Assembly (NCBI RefSeq): GCF_023078375.1
Contig: NZ_CP095554.1
Coordinates: 124,001-188,000, forward strand
Length of the DNA: 64,000 nt
Direction of reading: 5' to 3'
Source: Roseomonas gilardii subsp. gilardii
GTDB taxonomy: Bacteria > Pseudomonadota > Alphaproteobacteria > Acetobacterales > Acetobacteraceae
This document shows positions 42,289 to 51,039 of the stretch, one piece after another. A program made the translations under genes and the position numbers. The number at the start of each line of letters is the position of its first letter. Within the stretch, counting starts at the first letter, position 1. The notes beneath the pieces are model-generated. The model searched no databases, was not told the DNA's origin, and saw only the letters and a program-made list of their open reading frames with translations.

Positions 42289-42768
42289 TCAGGAGTCGGT
42301 ATCCAGCAGGGCCAGGACCTGAGTGGCGGAAATCAGGGCGTTGTCGTCGTCCGGGCCGAAGGAATCCGGCAGGCTGAGGCTGGGTGGCGAGATCGCCAGC
42401 CAGACGGCGCAGACGGTCAGCATGGCCAGGGCGCCGCATCCGGCCGGCAGCAGCGGGCGGAACCAGGCCCGCAGCCGCCCGCCCGCCTCCACGGACAGGG
42501 TGGCGGAGGCCGGCATCCGCGCCACCCGGGCCGCCACCGCGGCACGCATCCGCGCCAGGGCCTCCGGGTCGGGCGGCAGCGCGGCGCCCCCCGGCGTGGC
42601 GTCCAGCGCCGCGTCCAGCCGCAGCGCCTCCGCCAGCAGCGCCCTTGCCTCGGCGGAGGTGTCGAGCAGCACCTGGGCCGCCCTGGCCTCCCCCTCCGGC
42701 CAGCGCGCGAGGCCGGCCCCATGGGTCTCCAGCCGCCGGCGGAAATCGCGAAGCTCCATGGCCCTCAC
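42289..42768 (-). CDS. Anti-sigma-factor-like membrane protein
   Basis: A 159-residue protein with an N-terminal cytoplasmic helical region (ELRDFRRRLETHGAGLARWPEGEARAAQVLL), a single transmembrane segment at about residues 110-130, and a short periplasmic tail rich in Asp. The layout and its position directly after an ECF sigma gene suggest a membrane anti-sigma factor. The HxxxCxxC zinc motif of ZAS anti-sigmas is absent. The start overlaps the sigma gene stop by 4 bp (ATGA); a second ATG three codons later is possible. No sequence family is recognised with certainty. Confidence 0.62.
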   Translation of the reverse strand: MRAMELRDFRRRLETHGAGLARWPEGEARAAQVLLDTSAEARALLAEALRLDAALDATPGGAALPPDPEALARMRAAVAARVARMPASATLSVEAGGRLRAWFRPLLPAGCGALAMLTVCAVWLAISPPSLSLPDSFGPDDDNALISATQVLALLDTDS

Positions 42769-43469
42769 CCCTTTCCACTCCGCAGCCGCGCCAGAAGGAA
42801 CAGCCGCCCGCGCCGCAACAGACCTTCCAGCGCCCTCGGGGTCACGTCCAGTGCCGCCGCGGCCTCGGCCCCGCTCAGCCCCTGGTCATAGGCGAGGGCC
42901 AGAGCCGCCCGCTGCCGGGGCGGCAGGTCCCGCAGCGCGGCCGCCACCGCCGCCCGGTCCTGCCGCGCCGCCAGCGCCGCCTCCGGGTCCGGGCCCGGGT
43001 CCGCCTGCCGCAGCGCTTCCTCCAGCGGCGCGGCACCGCGATGCTCGCCGGGGCGCCGGGCCCGGTCGATCGCGAGGTTCACGGCGATCCGGTAGAGCCA
43101 GGTGGACAGCTTCGCCCTGCGCGGATCGAAACGCGCCGCATCCCGCCAGGCCCGCAGCATCGCCTCCTGCGCCACCTCCTCCGCCTCCGCCGGGCGTCCG
43201 GTGACGCGCAGCGCCGCGTTGTAGAGCAGCGGCAGTTGCCGGGTGCAGAGATGGTCGAAGGCCAACCGGTCCCCGGCCGCAGCCCAGGCGATCAGGGTCT
43301 CGTCCGTCGCGGCCCCGCGGTCCCGCTCCAGGGCCGGAACCTCGGCGGCCAGGTCTCTCGCGACGGACCCGGCTTGGCGGAACGGGGAATATCTCAGGGA
43401 GGACTCGATCCGGCCAGAAAGGGTGAGGCTGAGCATGGGGGGAATAAGGGGACCGGTCGGTTGCGTCAT
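42765..43469 (-). CDS. ECF-type RNA polymerase sigma factor
   Basis: A 234-residue sigma-70 family protein of the extracytoplasmic-function type. Region 2 includes LPLLYNAALRVTGRPAEAEEVAQEAMLRAWRDA near 83-112 and STWLYRIAVNLAIDRARR near 121. Region 4 has LRDLPPRQRAALALAYDQGLSGAEAAAALDVTPRALEGLLRRGRLFLLARL near 178-228, including the helix-turn-helix. About 55 non-conserved residues precede region 2. An internal ATG at 43436 is an alternative start. It heads the operon with the anti-sigma-like, metal-sensor-like and efflux genes, so it probably activates that operon in response to an envelope signal; this is inference from gene order. Confidence 0.87.
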   Translation of the reverse strand: MTQPTGPLIPPMLSLTLSGRIESSLRYSPFRQAGSVARDLAAEVPALERDRGAATDETLIAWAAAGDRLAFDHLCTRQLPLLYNAALRVTGRPAEAEEVAQEAMLRAWRDAARFDPRRAKLSTWLYRIAVNLAIDRARRPGEHRGAAPLEEALRQADPGPDPEAALAARQDRAAVAAALRDLPPRQRAALALAYDQGLSGAEAAAALDVTPRALEGLLRRGRLFLLARLRSGKG

Positions 43470-43650
43470 CCCTGATACGGTGCAACCGGAGCGAACCCAC
43501 GCGCCGGGGTATCATTTTTCTGCACCGCGGCCCGCCTCCCGGCTTCCGGAAAGGCCCGATCGCCCGCCGCGCCCCCGGCCGGGAGGGGGAGGCGGGGCCG
43601 GCCTTGCCGGGCGTCCCGTTCCGCCCGTTCGGGGAAGACCCGGCCGCCCC

Positions 43651-44505
43651 TTATGGGAGCCGGGAGCCACGCCGCCGCAGCCTGACCCGCCGCCCCCGGC
43701 GCACAGTTGTTCTCTTCCCGCCGCCGTCGGCCCCGTCACCGCCGCGCCGGGCCCGCCACCAACCGGTGAGCAGCCCCAGCCCCGCCAGCACCAGGAAGGG
43801 CAGCCCCACCAGGGGCGACAGCACGGCGGACAGGTCGGGCGACCCGCCCCGGGCGAAGATCTCCGCCAGCCCGGCCCCGATCCAGGCATAGACCAGCGTG
43901 GCTGGCAGGATGCCCAGTGCCGTGGCGGCGGCAAAGACCGGCCACCGCATCCCCACCATGGCCGGGGCGACATTGCCCAGCCAGAACGGCACCACCGGCA
44001 TGAAGCGCAGGGACAGCAGATACCAGAACCCGTCCTGTTCCAGCGATGGCCGCAGCCGTTCCACCAGTGGCCCGATCTGGCGGTGCACCAGCGGCTCCAG
44101 CGCCGAGCGCACGATCAGGAAGAGCAGCGACCCGCCCAGCGTCGCGGCCGTCACCGCCAGCCCGGTGCCCAGCCAGCGCCCGAACAGGAAGCCCCCCGCG
44201 AGTGTCAGGATGGTGCCCGGCACCAGGCAGGCCGTGCAGAGCGCATAGGCCACCACATAGATCAGCACCGCCTGCAGGGGATGCGTCTCGACGAAGACCG
44301 CCAGCGTCTCCCGGTACTCCGCCAGCGCCCCCAGGCTGAGATAGCGCCCCAGCCCCAGCGCATAGGCCAGGACACCCCCGGCCAGCAGCAGCGCCAGCGG
44401 CCAGAGCCGCAGCCACGTGCCGCCGGACCGTCCACCCGGCTGCCGCCCGGGCCGCCCGTGATGCCGGTCATGCTGCGCCGCCGCGCCGTCCCGCTTCGCC
44501 GTCAT
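43651..44505 (-). CDS. TVP38/TMEM64 (DedA-like) family membrane protein
   Basis: A 284-residue inner-membrane protein with about five hydrophobic segments. The SNARE-associated domain core is VPGTILTLAGGFLFGRWLGTGLAVTAATLGGSLLFLIVRS near 97-136, followed by LSLRFMPVVPFWLGNVAPAMVGMRW near 172, the family signatures. DedA/TVP38 proteins are thought to act in lipid flipping and envelope homeostasis. The frame extends upstream, but ATG 44505 is favoured because the preceding region is repetitive and unconserved. The ATG overlaps the stop of a low-complexity frame (44738-44502) that I do not believe codes. The C-terminal 30 residues are very Arg-rich. Confidence 0.8.
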   Translation of the reverse strand: MTAKRDGAAAQHDRHHGRPGRQPGGRSGGTWLRLWPLALLLAGGVLAYALGLGRYLSLGALAEYRETLAVFVETHPLQAVLIYVVAYALCTACLVPGTILTLAGGFLFGRWLGTGLAVTAATLGGSLLFLIVRSALEPLVHRQIGPLVERLRPSLEQDGFWYLLSLRFMPVVPFWLGNVAPAMVGMRWPVFAAATALGILPATLVYAWIGAGLAEIFARGGSPDLSAVLSPLVGLPFLVLAGLGLLTGWWRARRGGDGADGGGKRTTVRRGRRVRLRRRGSRLP

Positions 44506-44568
44506 GCCGGGCCGCCGAACGGGAAGGGTGTCCAGGTGTCGCGCGGCTCGTCCCGGAGCCCACCGGCT

Positions 44569-44604
44569 CCATCCCCCTGCCCATCCCCCTGCCCATCCCC
44601 CTGG
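44569..44604. repeat. 12-bp tandem repeat, three copies
   Basis: CCATCCCCCTGC occurs at 44569-44580 and 44581-44592, and with one change at 44593-44604. It lies in the gap between the divergent TVP38 and MBL genes. In a - strand frame it would encode GDGQ repeats. The copy number may vary between strains. Confidence 0.7.
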
Positions 44605-44740
44605 CGACATCTCCGCATCCCCCGGCAACGCCCCGCGCCGCCGGCGGATGCGCCGCTCCCTTCCGCGGCCCGACCGAAGGCTGGCCCGGCGCGAAGCGGC
44701 TTCCCTTGCCCGCGCGGTCTTGATACGCCGGCCATCACCG

Positions 44741-45802
44741 ATGCGACCTGCCCTGCATGCCTTCCTGGTGAACGGCCGCTTCGGCGACCCCGCCCTCTAT
44801 GTCGAGCTGCCCTTCGAGCGCCGGGCGCTGATCTTCGACCTGGGCGACCTGCACGTGCTGTCCCCCCGCCGCCTGCTGCGGCTGGAGGCGGCGCTGGTCA
44901 CCCACGCCCATATGGACCACCTGATCGGCTTCGACACGCTGCTCCGCCACCTCGTCGGGCGCGAGAAGCGCTTCGCCCTGGTCGGGCCGGACGGCATCGC
45001 CGCCCGCATCGGCCACAAGCTCCAGGGCTATAGCTGGGACCTCGCCGGCCTCTACGCCGCCGAACTGATCTTCGAGGTCATCGAGGTCACCGCCAGCCCC
45101 CATGATGGCCCGGATGGCGGATTGCTCTGGCGCCGCACACGCTTCCGCCTTTCCACCGGCTTCGCCGCCGAACCGGGCGAGACGGGCAGGGCGGAGGACG
45201 GCACCGTCCTGCGCCTCCCCCGGCTGGAGATCCGGGCCGCCCTGCTCTCGCACCACGGCGCCCCCTGCCTCGGCTACCTGCTGCGCGAAGTGTCCCACGT
45301 GAATCTCTGGCGCGAGCGGCTGGACGTGATGGGCCTGCCCACCGGCCCCTGGCTGAACGGGCTGAAGCGCGCCATCCAGGAGGGCGCACCGGACGATCAT
45401 CCGGTCCCCGTCCCCGCCCGTGGCCAGGAAAGCACCCTCCCAGGCACTCTCCCCTTGGGTCTGCTGCGCCAGGCCGCCACCGTCACCCCTGGCCAGCGCA
45501 TCGCCTACTGCACCGATCTCGGCGACACGCCGAGGAACCGCGAGGCCGTCGCCCGGCTGGCGCGGGAGGCCGACCTGCTCTTCCTGGAATCCGCCTTCGC
45601 CGCCGGGGATGCCGCCCTGGCCGCGCGGCGCGGCCACCTCACCACCCGCGCCGCCGGGGAGATCGCCCGTGCCGCCCGGGTCCGCCGGCTGGAGCCCTTC
45701 CACTTCTCCGCCCGCTATGCCGGGCAGGAGGCACGCATGCTGGCCGAGGCCGCCGAGGCCTTCGGCCGCCCCCTCGCCCCCGCCGAGGTGCCGAAGGGCT
45801 GA
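44741..45802 (+). CDS. MBL-fold metallo-hydrolase (RNase Z-like)
   Basis: A 353-residue metallo-beta-lactamase-fold enzyme. The metal-binding motif is THAHMDHLIGFDTLLRHL near 56-74, matching RNase Z-type HxHxDH. A LLSHHGAPCLGYLL segment near 168 and LFLESAFAAGDAALAARRGHLTTRAAGEIAR near 285 follow; the latter resembles the C-terminal metal-binding HLT motif of RNase Z/ElaC proteins. A sulfatase or phosphodiesterase role is possible. It lacks the full ElaC exosite arm and may not process tRNA. ATG 44741 gives conserved sequence almost at once. It is divergent from the TVP38 gene. Confidence 0.75.
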   Translation: MRPALHAFLVNGRFGDPALYVELPFERRALIFDLGDLHVLSPRRLLRLEAALVTHAHMDHLIGFDTLLRHLVGREKRFALVGPDGIAARIGHKLQGYSWDLAGLYAAELIFEVIEVTASPHDGPDGGLLWRRTRFRLSTGFAAEPGETGRAEDGTVLRLPRLEIRAALLSHHGAPCLGYLLREVSHVNLWRERLDVMGLPTGPWLNGLKRAIQEGAPDDHPVPVPARGQESTLPGTLPLGLLRQAATVTPGQRIAYCTDLGDTPRNREAVARLAREADLLFLESAFAAGDAALAARRGHLTTRAAGEIARAARVRRLEPFHFSARYAGQEARMLAEAAEAFGRPLAPAEVPKG

Positions 45803-45883
45803 GGCATCCCTTCATCTCCTTGAAAAACAGCCATTTCCTCCCCATCTCCCAGTGCTTCCGGCAGATCCGAAGGAGAATTCCCG

Positions 45884-46147
45884 ATGGCCAGCGGCTGGGC
45901 TCCGGATGGGGCGGTCCAGGACCAGATCGACGACACCGTGACGGACGGCGTGCTGCGCGCCCGTGCCCATATCCCGAAGGGCGAGGGCCCGACCCATTGC
46001 GTCGAATGCGACGAGCCGATCCCCGAGGCACGGCGCCGCGCCCTGCCGGGCGTCCGCACCTGCATCGCCTGCCAGTCGGCACTCGACCGCCGCCCGGTGC
46101 AGATCGGCTTCAACCGCCGCGGCAGCAAGGACAGCCAGCTTCGCTAG
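45884..46147 (+). CDS. DksA/TraR C4-type zinc finger protein
   Basis: An 87-residue small relative of DksA. The zinc finger cysteines are C39 and C42 (CVEC) and C60 and C63 (CIAC), with the pattern THCVECDEPIPEARRRALPGVRTCIACQ typical of the TraR/YbiI group. It lacks the long coiled-coil of full DksA, so it may bind the RNA polymerase secondary channel like TraR or have another role. GAAGGAGA lies about 8 bp before the ATG. It stands alone between the MBL gene and gpmI. Confidence 0.85.
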   Translation: MASGWAPDGAVQDQIDDTVTDGVLRARAHIPKGEGPTHCVECDEPIPEARRRALPGVRTCIACQSALDRRPVQIGFNRRGSKDSQLR

Positions 46148-46272
46148 GCCCTCCATCGGACAGCCGGCCGGGCGGGATGGTTCCGGCGGCACAACCTCCA
46201 CCGCCCCGGATACCGTTCGCGCGCGATCTGCTCTAAGCCTTCGCCCCGGACCTGACCGGAAGGAGCGCCCCG

Positions 46273-47802
46273 ATGTCCCATCCGAAGCCCGCGATGCTGG
46301 TAATCCTCGACGGCTGGGGATGGCGCGAGGAAGTGGCCGACAACGCCGTCCGCCAGGCCCATACCCCCTGCTTCGACGAGCTCTGGGCCACCTGCCCGCA
46401 CAGCTTCCTGCGGACCTCGGGCGAGGATGTCGGCCTGCCGGACGGGCAGATGGGCAATTCCGAGGTCGGCCACCTGAACATCGGCGCCGGCCGCATCGTG
46501 ATGCAGGACCTGCCGCGCATCACCAGGGCGGTGCAGGACGGCTCCATCGCCAGCCTGCCCGCCGTCACCGACCTCATCGCGAAGCTGAAGGCCAGCGGCG
46601 GCACGCTCCAGCTCTGCGGCCTGCTCTCCCCCGGCGGCGTGCACAGCCACCAGGATCACGGCCTCGCCCTCGCGAAGGTCTTCGCCGCCGCCGGCATCCC
46701 CGTCGCGGTGCATGTCTGGACCGATGGCCGCGACACCACCCCGCTCGGCTCGGTGGAATTCCTGAAGCGCTTCGAGCCCGGACTGCCGCGGGGGGCGCGC
46801 ATCGCCTCCGTCTCCGGCCGTTATTTCGCCATGGACCGCGACAAGCGCTGGGACCGGGTGCAGAAGGCCTGGAACGCCATGGTCCTGGGCGAGGGACCGA
46901 AATCCCCCTCCGCCACCGAGGCCATCGCCGCCGCCCATGCCGCCGGCACCACCGACGAGTTCATCCCCCCGGCCGTGATCGGCGACTATGCGGGCATGAA
47001 GGACGGCGACGGGCTGCTCTGCTTCAACTTCCGCGCCGACCGCGTGCGCCAGATCCTGGACGCCATCCTGGACCCGGATTTCACCGGCTTCCCCCGTCCA
47101 CGCCTGCCGAAGCTGGCCGGCGCCGCCGGCATGACCCAGTACTCCACCGAGCTGGACCGTTTCCTCGCCACGCTCTTCCCGCCCCAGTCGATGAAGGACA
47201 TCCTGGGCGCCGTGGTCTCCGCCGCCGGCATGCGGCAGCTCCGCATGGCGGAGACGGAGAAGTACCCGCACGTCACCTATTTCATGAATGGCGGCGAGGA
47301 AGAGCCCTTCCCCGGCGAGGACCGGGTCATGGTCCCCTCCCCCAAGGTCGCCACCTATGACCTCCAGCCGGAGATGTCGGAGCCGGAGCTGGCGGCGAAG
47401 GCCGAGGCCGCGATCCGCTCCGGCCAGTACGACATGATCCTGCTGAACTTCGCCAATGCCGACATGGTGGGCCATACCGGCAGCCTCGCCGCCGCCATCA
47501 AGGCCTGCGAGGCCGCCGATGCCGGCCTCGCCCGCATCGTCTCCGCCATCCGCGACATGGGCGGCGCCCTGCTCGTCACCGCCGACCACGGCAATGCCGA
47601 GCTGATGCGCGACCCGGTGACGGGCGGCCCGCACACCGCCCACACCACCAACCCGGTGCCGGTGATCCTGCTGGGCGGGCCCCGGGACTGCACGCTGCGC
47701 CAGGGCCGGCTGGCCGATCTGGCGCCGACCCTGTTGCAGCTCCTCGGGCTGAGGCAGCCGGAGGCGATGACCGGCCAGTCGCTGATCCAGGGCGGAGGCT
47801 GA
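46273..47802 (+). CDS. gpmI: 2,3-bisphosphoglycerate-independent phosphoglycerate mutase
   Basis: A 509-residue, manganese-dependent glycolytic enzyme interconverting 3- and 2-phosphoglycerate in the cytosol. Metal ligand D13 is in ILDGWGW. The phosphoserine nucleophile, about S62, lies in GQMGNSEVGHLNIGAGR. VTADHGNAELMRD near 435 and GPHTAHTTNPVPVILL near 455 supply further metal and substrate residues. GGAAGGAG precedes the ATG. It is the first gene of a conserved alphaproteobacterial run continuing with envC, ctpA, a polysaccharide-deacetylase-like gene and rppH. Confidence 0.95.
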   Translation: MSHPKPAMLVILDGWGWREEVADNAVRQAHTPCFDELWATCPHSFLRTSGEDVGLPDGQMGNSEVGHLNIGAGRIVMQDLPRITRAVQDGSIASLPAVTDLIAKLKASGGTLQLCGLLSPGGVHSHQDHGLALAKVFAAAGIPVAVHVWTDGRDTTPLGSVEFLKRFEPGLPRGARIASVSGRYFAMDRDKRWDRVQKAWNAMVLGEGPKSPSATEAIAAAHAAGTTDEFIPPAVIGDYAGMKDGDGLLCFNFRADRVRQILDAILDPDFTGFPRPRLPKLAGAAGMTQYSTELDRFLATLFPPQSMKDILGAVVSAAGMRQLRMAETEKYPHVTYFMNGGEEEPFPGEDRVMVPSPKVATYDLQPEMSEPELAAKAEAAIRSGQYDMILLNFANADMVGHTGSLAAAIKACEAADAGLARIVSAIRDMGGALLVTADHGNAELMRDPVTGGPHTAHTTNPVPVILLGGPRDCTLRQGRLADLAPTLLQLLGLRQPEAMTGQSLIQGGG

Positions 47803-49185
47803 TTGCCGGCGCCGCCTGATCCCCTGCCGCCTGGTGAAAACCGGCGGCGGGTCGGCCCGGGCGCCATCCCGCCCCCTTGCCCGTCCCTCTGGAAGGCCCG
47901 GCTGCAAGCCGCCGCACGGGCCACCGCCCTGGCGCTGCTGATGGCCCCCGCCTCCGCCACCATCCTCGCCGCCGCGCCCCGGAAGCCGGCCGAGCGCCCG
48001 CCCGGCCGCGAGGACCTGCACCGGGCGGAGCAGGAGGCGGCACAGGCGAAGGACCTCGCCGAGGCCGCCGCCCGCGCCTCCCGCGAGGCCCGGGAATACG
48101 AGGAACGCCTGTCCGCCGAGCGCGCCGAGCTGGGCCGCCGTGCCGTCGCGGCCGAGGAGGCGCTGGACGAGGCGCAGAGCCAGCTCGACGCCGCTCAGGC
48201 CGACCTCGCCGCCGCCGAGGCCGCGCTGCGGGAACAGTCGGCCCGGTTGGCCCCCCTCCTGCCCGCGATGCGGCGCATGTCCGCCTGGCCGGCCGAGACG
48301 CTGCTCGCTCTGCCCGTGCCTCCGGAGGAGGCGCTGCGCGGCGCCCTGGTGCTGCGTGGCCTGGGGCGGCGCCTGTCCGAGGAAGCAACCGCCTACCGCA
48401 TCGCCCGCGAGCAGACCGGACAGGCCCTGGCCCGCGCCGCCGCCCGGCGCGAGAACCTCGCCCAGGCCCGCGACCGCGCCCGCGCCGCCAGCCAGGCGGT
48501 GGAGGCCAGCCTGTCCGAGGCCCGCACCGCGCGCGGGCAGGCCGATCACGCCGAGGAGCGGGCGGCGCAGCGGGCCGCCAGCCTCGCCGCCCGGGCCGGC
48601 AACTTGCGCGGCGCCATCGCCCGGCTGGAGCGCGAGGCCGCCGCCCGTGCCGAGCGGGAGGCGAAGGAGAAGGCCGCCCGCGAGGAAGCCACCCGGCAGG
48701 CCGCCCAGGCAGCGGCCACGGCCCGGGAGGATGCCCGCCGCGCCGCCCGCCGCAACCGGGAGGACGAGGAGCAGGTCGCCGCCCTGCCCTCCGCCCCCGC
48801 CATCCCCCGTGGCCGGGGCCGCGCCCTGCCCGTGGCCGGCCGCGTCATCTCCCAGTTCGGCGCCGGCGGCACCACCGGCCAGACCTGGTCCACGCCCCCC
48901 GGCGCCCGCGTCGTCAGCCCCTGCTCCGGGCAGGTGGCCTTCGCTGATACATTTCGTTCCTATGGCCTGCTGTTGATCATGGATTGCGGTGACGGGTACC
49001 ATGTGGTCCTGTCTGGTCTCGATCGCCTGGACGCCGGGGTGGGGCAGAAGGTCTCGGCGGGCGAGGCGGTCGGCCAGATGGGGCGTCCCTCTTCCGGGCG
49101 CCCCAGCCTCTACGTCGAACTCCGGCGCAGGGGACAGGCGGTGGACCCGCGTCCCTGGCTGGCCGGCAATGGCCGCACGGGATAG
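47803..49185 (+). CDS. envC: Murein hydrolase activator, EnvC/LytM family
   Basis: A 460-residue exported protein. A signal peptide lies at about residues 30-55, after a long n-region. An extended Ala/Glu/Arg-rich coiled coil (about 68-300) is followed by a degenerate M23 LytM domain from about 345 (GRVISQFGAGGTTGQTW...YVELRRRGQAVDPRPWL). The zinc ligands HxxxD and HxH of active M23 peptidases are missing, as in EnvC, which activates amidases at the division site rather than cutting peptidoglycan itself. The only start in frame is the TTG directly after the gpmI stop, with GGCGGAGG 4 bp upstream. Confidence 0.82.
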   Translation: MPAPPDPLPPGENRRRVGPGAIPPPCPSLWKARLQAAARATALALLMAPASATILAAAPRKPAERPPGREDLHRAEQEAAQAKDLAEAAARASREAREYEERLSAERAELGRRAVAAEEALDEAQSQLDAAQADLAAAEAALREQSARLAPLLPAMRRMSAWPAETLLALPVPPEEALRGALVLRGLGRRLSEEATAYRIAREQTGQALARAAARRENLAQARDRARAASQAVEASLSEARTARGQADHAEERAAQRAASLAARAGNLRGAIARLEREAAARAEREAKEKAAREEATRQAAQAAATAREDARRAARRNREDEEQVAALPSAPAIPRGRGRALPVAGRVISQFGAGGTTGQTWSTPPGARVVSPCSGQVAFADTFRSYGLLLIMDCGDGYHVVLSGLDRLDAGVGQKVSAGEAVGQMGRPSSGRPSLYVELRRRGQAVDPRPWLAGNGRTG

Positions 49186-49231
49186 GGGCGCCTTCTCTGA
49201 TTTTTTCCTTGTCTCGGGGAGCCTCGGGCGG

Positions 49232-50623
49232 ATGCGGCGCAAGTTCCGGACAGCAACGGGTGTGGCGGTGGCCTTTGTCGCGGGGGCCGTCGCGGGACCC
49301 GTGGTGACTTCGACGGTGGTGCCGGCGCTGGCCCAGGATTCCGGCCGGGCCGACACCTACCGGCTTCTCAACCTCTTCGGCGATGTCTTCGAGCGCGTGC
49401 GCGCCGACTATGTCGATCCGGTCAACGACCGGGATGCGATCGAGAACGCCATCAACGGCATGCTCCAGGGCCTCGACCCGCACAGCTCCTACATGAACGC
49501 GAAGAACTTCCGCGACATGCAGGTGCAGACGCGCGGCGAGTTCGGCGGCCTCGGCATCGAGGTCACGCAGGAAGGCGGCTACGTCAAGGTCATCTCGCCC
49601 ATCGACGACACGCCCGCCCAGCGCGCCGGCATCAAGCCCGGTGACCTGATCACCAACCTCAACGGCACCTCCGTCCAGGGCATGAGCCTGCAGGACGCGG
49701 TGGAGCAGATGCGCGGCGAGCGTGGCTCCTCCATCCGCCTGACCATCCGGCGGGAGGGCGTGACCACGCCCATCGACCTCAGCCTGACGCGCGAGGTGAT
49801 CCGCCCGCAGGTGGTCCGCGCCCGGCTGGAAGGCAACGACATCGCCTATATCCGCCTCACCTCCTTCAACGAGCAGACCGATCCCGGCCTGCGCAAGACC
49901 TTCCAGCAGCTCAAGTCCCAGGCGCCGAACGGGCTCAAGGGCCTGATCCTCGACCTGCGCAACAACCCGGGTGGGCTGCTCGATCAGGCGATCCAGGTCA
50001 GCGACGACCTGCTCGACCAGGGGGAGATCGTTTCCACCCGCGGCCGCCGGCCCGAGGACGCACAGCGCTGGAACGCCCGCGCCGGGGACATCACCAACGG
50101 CCTGCCGGTGGTGGTGCTGATCAATGGCGGCTCCGCCTCGGCCAGCGAGATCGTGGCCGGCGCGTTGCAGGACCACCGCCGCGCGGTGGTGCTGGGCGTG
50201 AAGTCCTTCGGCAAGGGCTCGGTGCAGACGGTCATGCCGCTGCCCGGCAACGGCGCCATCCGCCTGACCACGGCGCGCTACTACACCCCCTCCGGCCGCT
50301 CCATCCAGGCCACCGGGATCGAGCCGGATGTGGAGGTGCTCGGCCAGCGCGTGGACGCCGCCCAGCGCGACCGCGAGGCCGATCTTCGCCACGCCCTCAA
50401 GCACCCCGAGACGTCCTCCGCCACCCCGGTGGTGCCGCTGCCGCCGCTGAACCTGCCGCAAGGCTTGCTCGACCGCATCCAGCACACGCCGCCCGAAGGC
50501 GCCCCTGCCTTCGACCCGACCAAGCCGGAGACGGACTTCCAGTTGCAGCAGGCCCTGGTGCTGGTGCGTGGCATGGCCGCGACGCCGCAGCAGGCCCCGG
50601 CGCAGCGCCGCGCCAGCCGCTGA
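49232..50623 (+). CDS. ctpA: S41 family C-terminal processing protease CtpA
   Basis: A 463-residue periplasmic serine protease. A signal peptide lies at residues 1-31 (cleavage near ALA-QD), and a PDZ domain at about 90-180 (GGLGIEVTQEGGYVKVISPIDDTPAQRAGIKPGD). The S41 catalytic domain has LILDLRNNPGGLL near 240, nucleophile S305 in GGSASASEIVAG and general base K328 in SFGKGSVQ. It trims C-termini of envelope proteins and is often regulated with EnvC-type activators. The frame is open upstream inside envC, but ATG 49232 gives the signal peptide. A 13-bp hairpin follows the stop. Confidence 0.93.
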   Translation: MRRKFRTATGVAVAFVAGAVAGPVVTSTVVPALAQDSGRADTYRLLNLFGDVFERVRADYVDPVNDRDAIENAINGMLQGLDPHSSYMNAKNFRDMQVQTRGEFGGLGIEVTQEGGYVKVISPIDDTPAQRAGIKPGDLITNLNGTSVQGMSLQDAVEQMRGERGSSIRLTIRREGVTTPIDLSLTREVIRPQVVRARLEGNDIAYIRLTSFNEQTDPGLRKTFQQLKSQAPNGLKGLILDLRNNPGGLLDQAIQVSDDLLDQGEIVSTRGRRPEDAQRWNARAGDITNGLPVVVLINGGSASASEIVAGALQDHRRAVVLGVKSFGKGSVQTVMPLPGNGAIRLTTARYYTPSGRSIQATGIEPDVEVLGQRVDAAQRDREADLRHALKHPETSSATPVVPLPPLNLPQGLLDRIQHTPPEGAPAFDPTKPETDFQLQQALVLVRGMAATPQQAPAQRRASR

Positions 50624-50637
50624 TGCGCTGACGCGGC

Positions 50638-50669
50638 CCGGTCCATGGCCGGAACGGGCCATGGACCGG
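50638..50669 (+). terminator. Terminator-like hairpin after ctpA
   Basis: CCGGTCCATGGCC (50638-50650) pairs perfectly with GGCCATGGACCGG (50657-50669) around a 6-nt loop, 14 bp after the stop. It is not followed by T residues. A second, weaker CCGGAT/ATCCGG stem lies just downstream. Confidence 0.55.
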
Positions 50670-51039
50670 CCGGCAGGACCGGATGCCAGCATCATCCGGC
50701 CGGCCGAAGGATGGGGAACCGGCCCTGCGCCGCATGACCCGTCCGTGGCCAACCGCCCCGGCGATGGATCACCATCGCCTCGGGAACCCCGCAAGAACCT
50801 CCGTCCTTGCAACTTCCGGCTGCCGCATCAGGGTCGTTTACCGGGCATAAACGCCAAGGACGCCATAAAATTGTGGAAAGTGGCGGACCTGCCTGGAAAT
50901 GGCCTCATTGATGAGGATACTCTCAAAAAGAGAGACTGCGGCGGAAGATCCGTCGCAGGAAGCCAGAAATCTGCCCCGGACCAGCCCCGATGCGCTGTCG
51001 CATCCCGGCTTTCCGGGCCAGGGCGAACGGACGGAAACC
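50670..51039 (+). other. Gene-free stretch before the deacetylase-like gene
   Basis: No gene is apparent. The segment around 50830-50930 is AT-richer and includes small palindromes (GTTTA...TAAAC, CTCATTGATGAG, TCTCAAAAAGAGA), probably holding the promoter for the deacetylase-like gene and rppH. An in-frame ATG at 50899 would extend the next protein by 47 residues, but that part looks unlike the rest. Confidence 0.35.

Noticed and set aside
44502-44738. A 78-codon - strand frame with GDGQ repeats whose stop overlaps the TVP38 start
   Set aside because: Most of it is low-complexity sequence from a 12-bp tandem repeat. There is no ribosome site or family; the overlap is probably chance.
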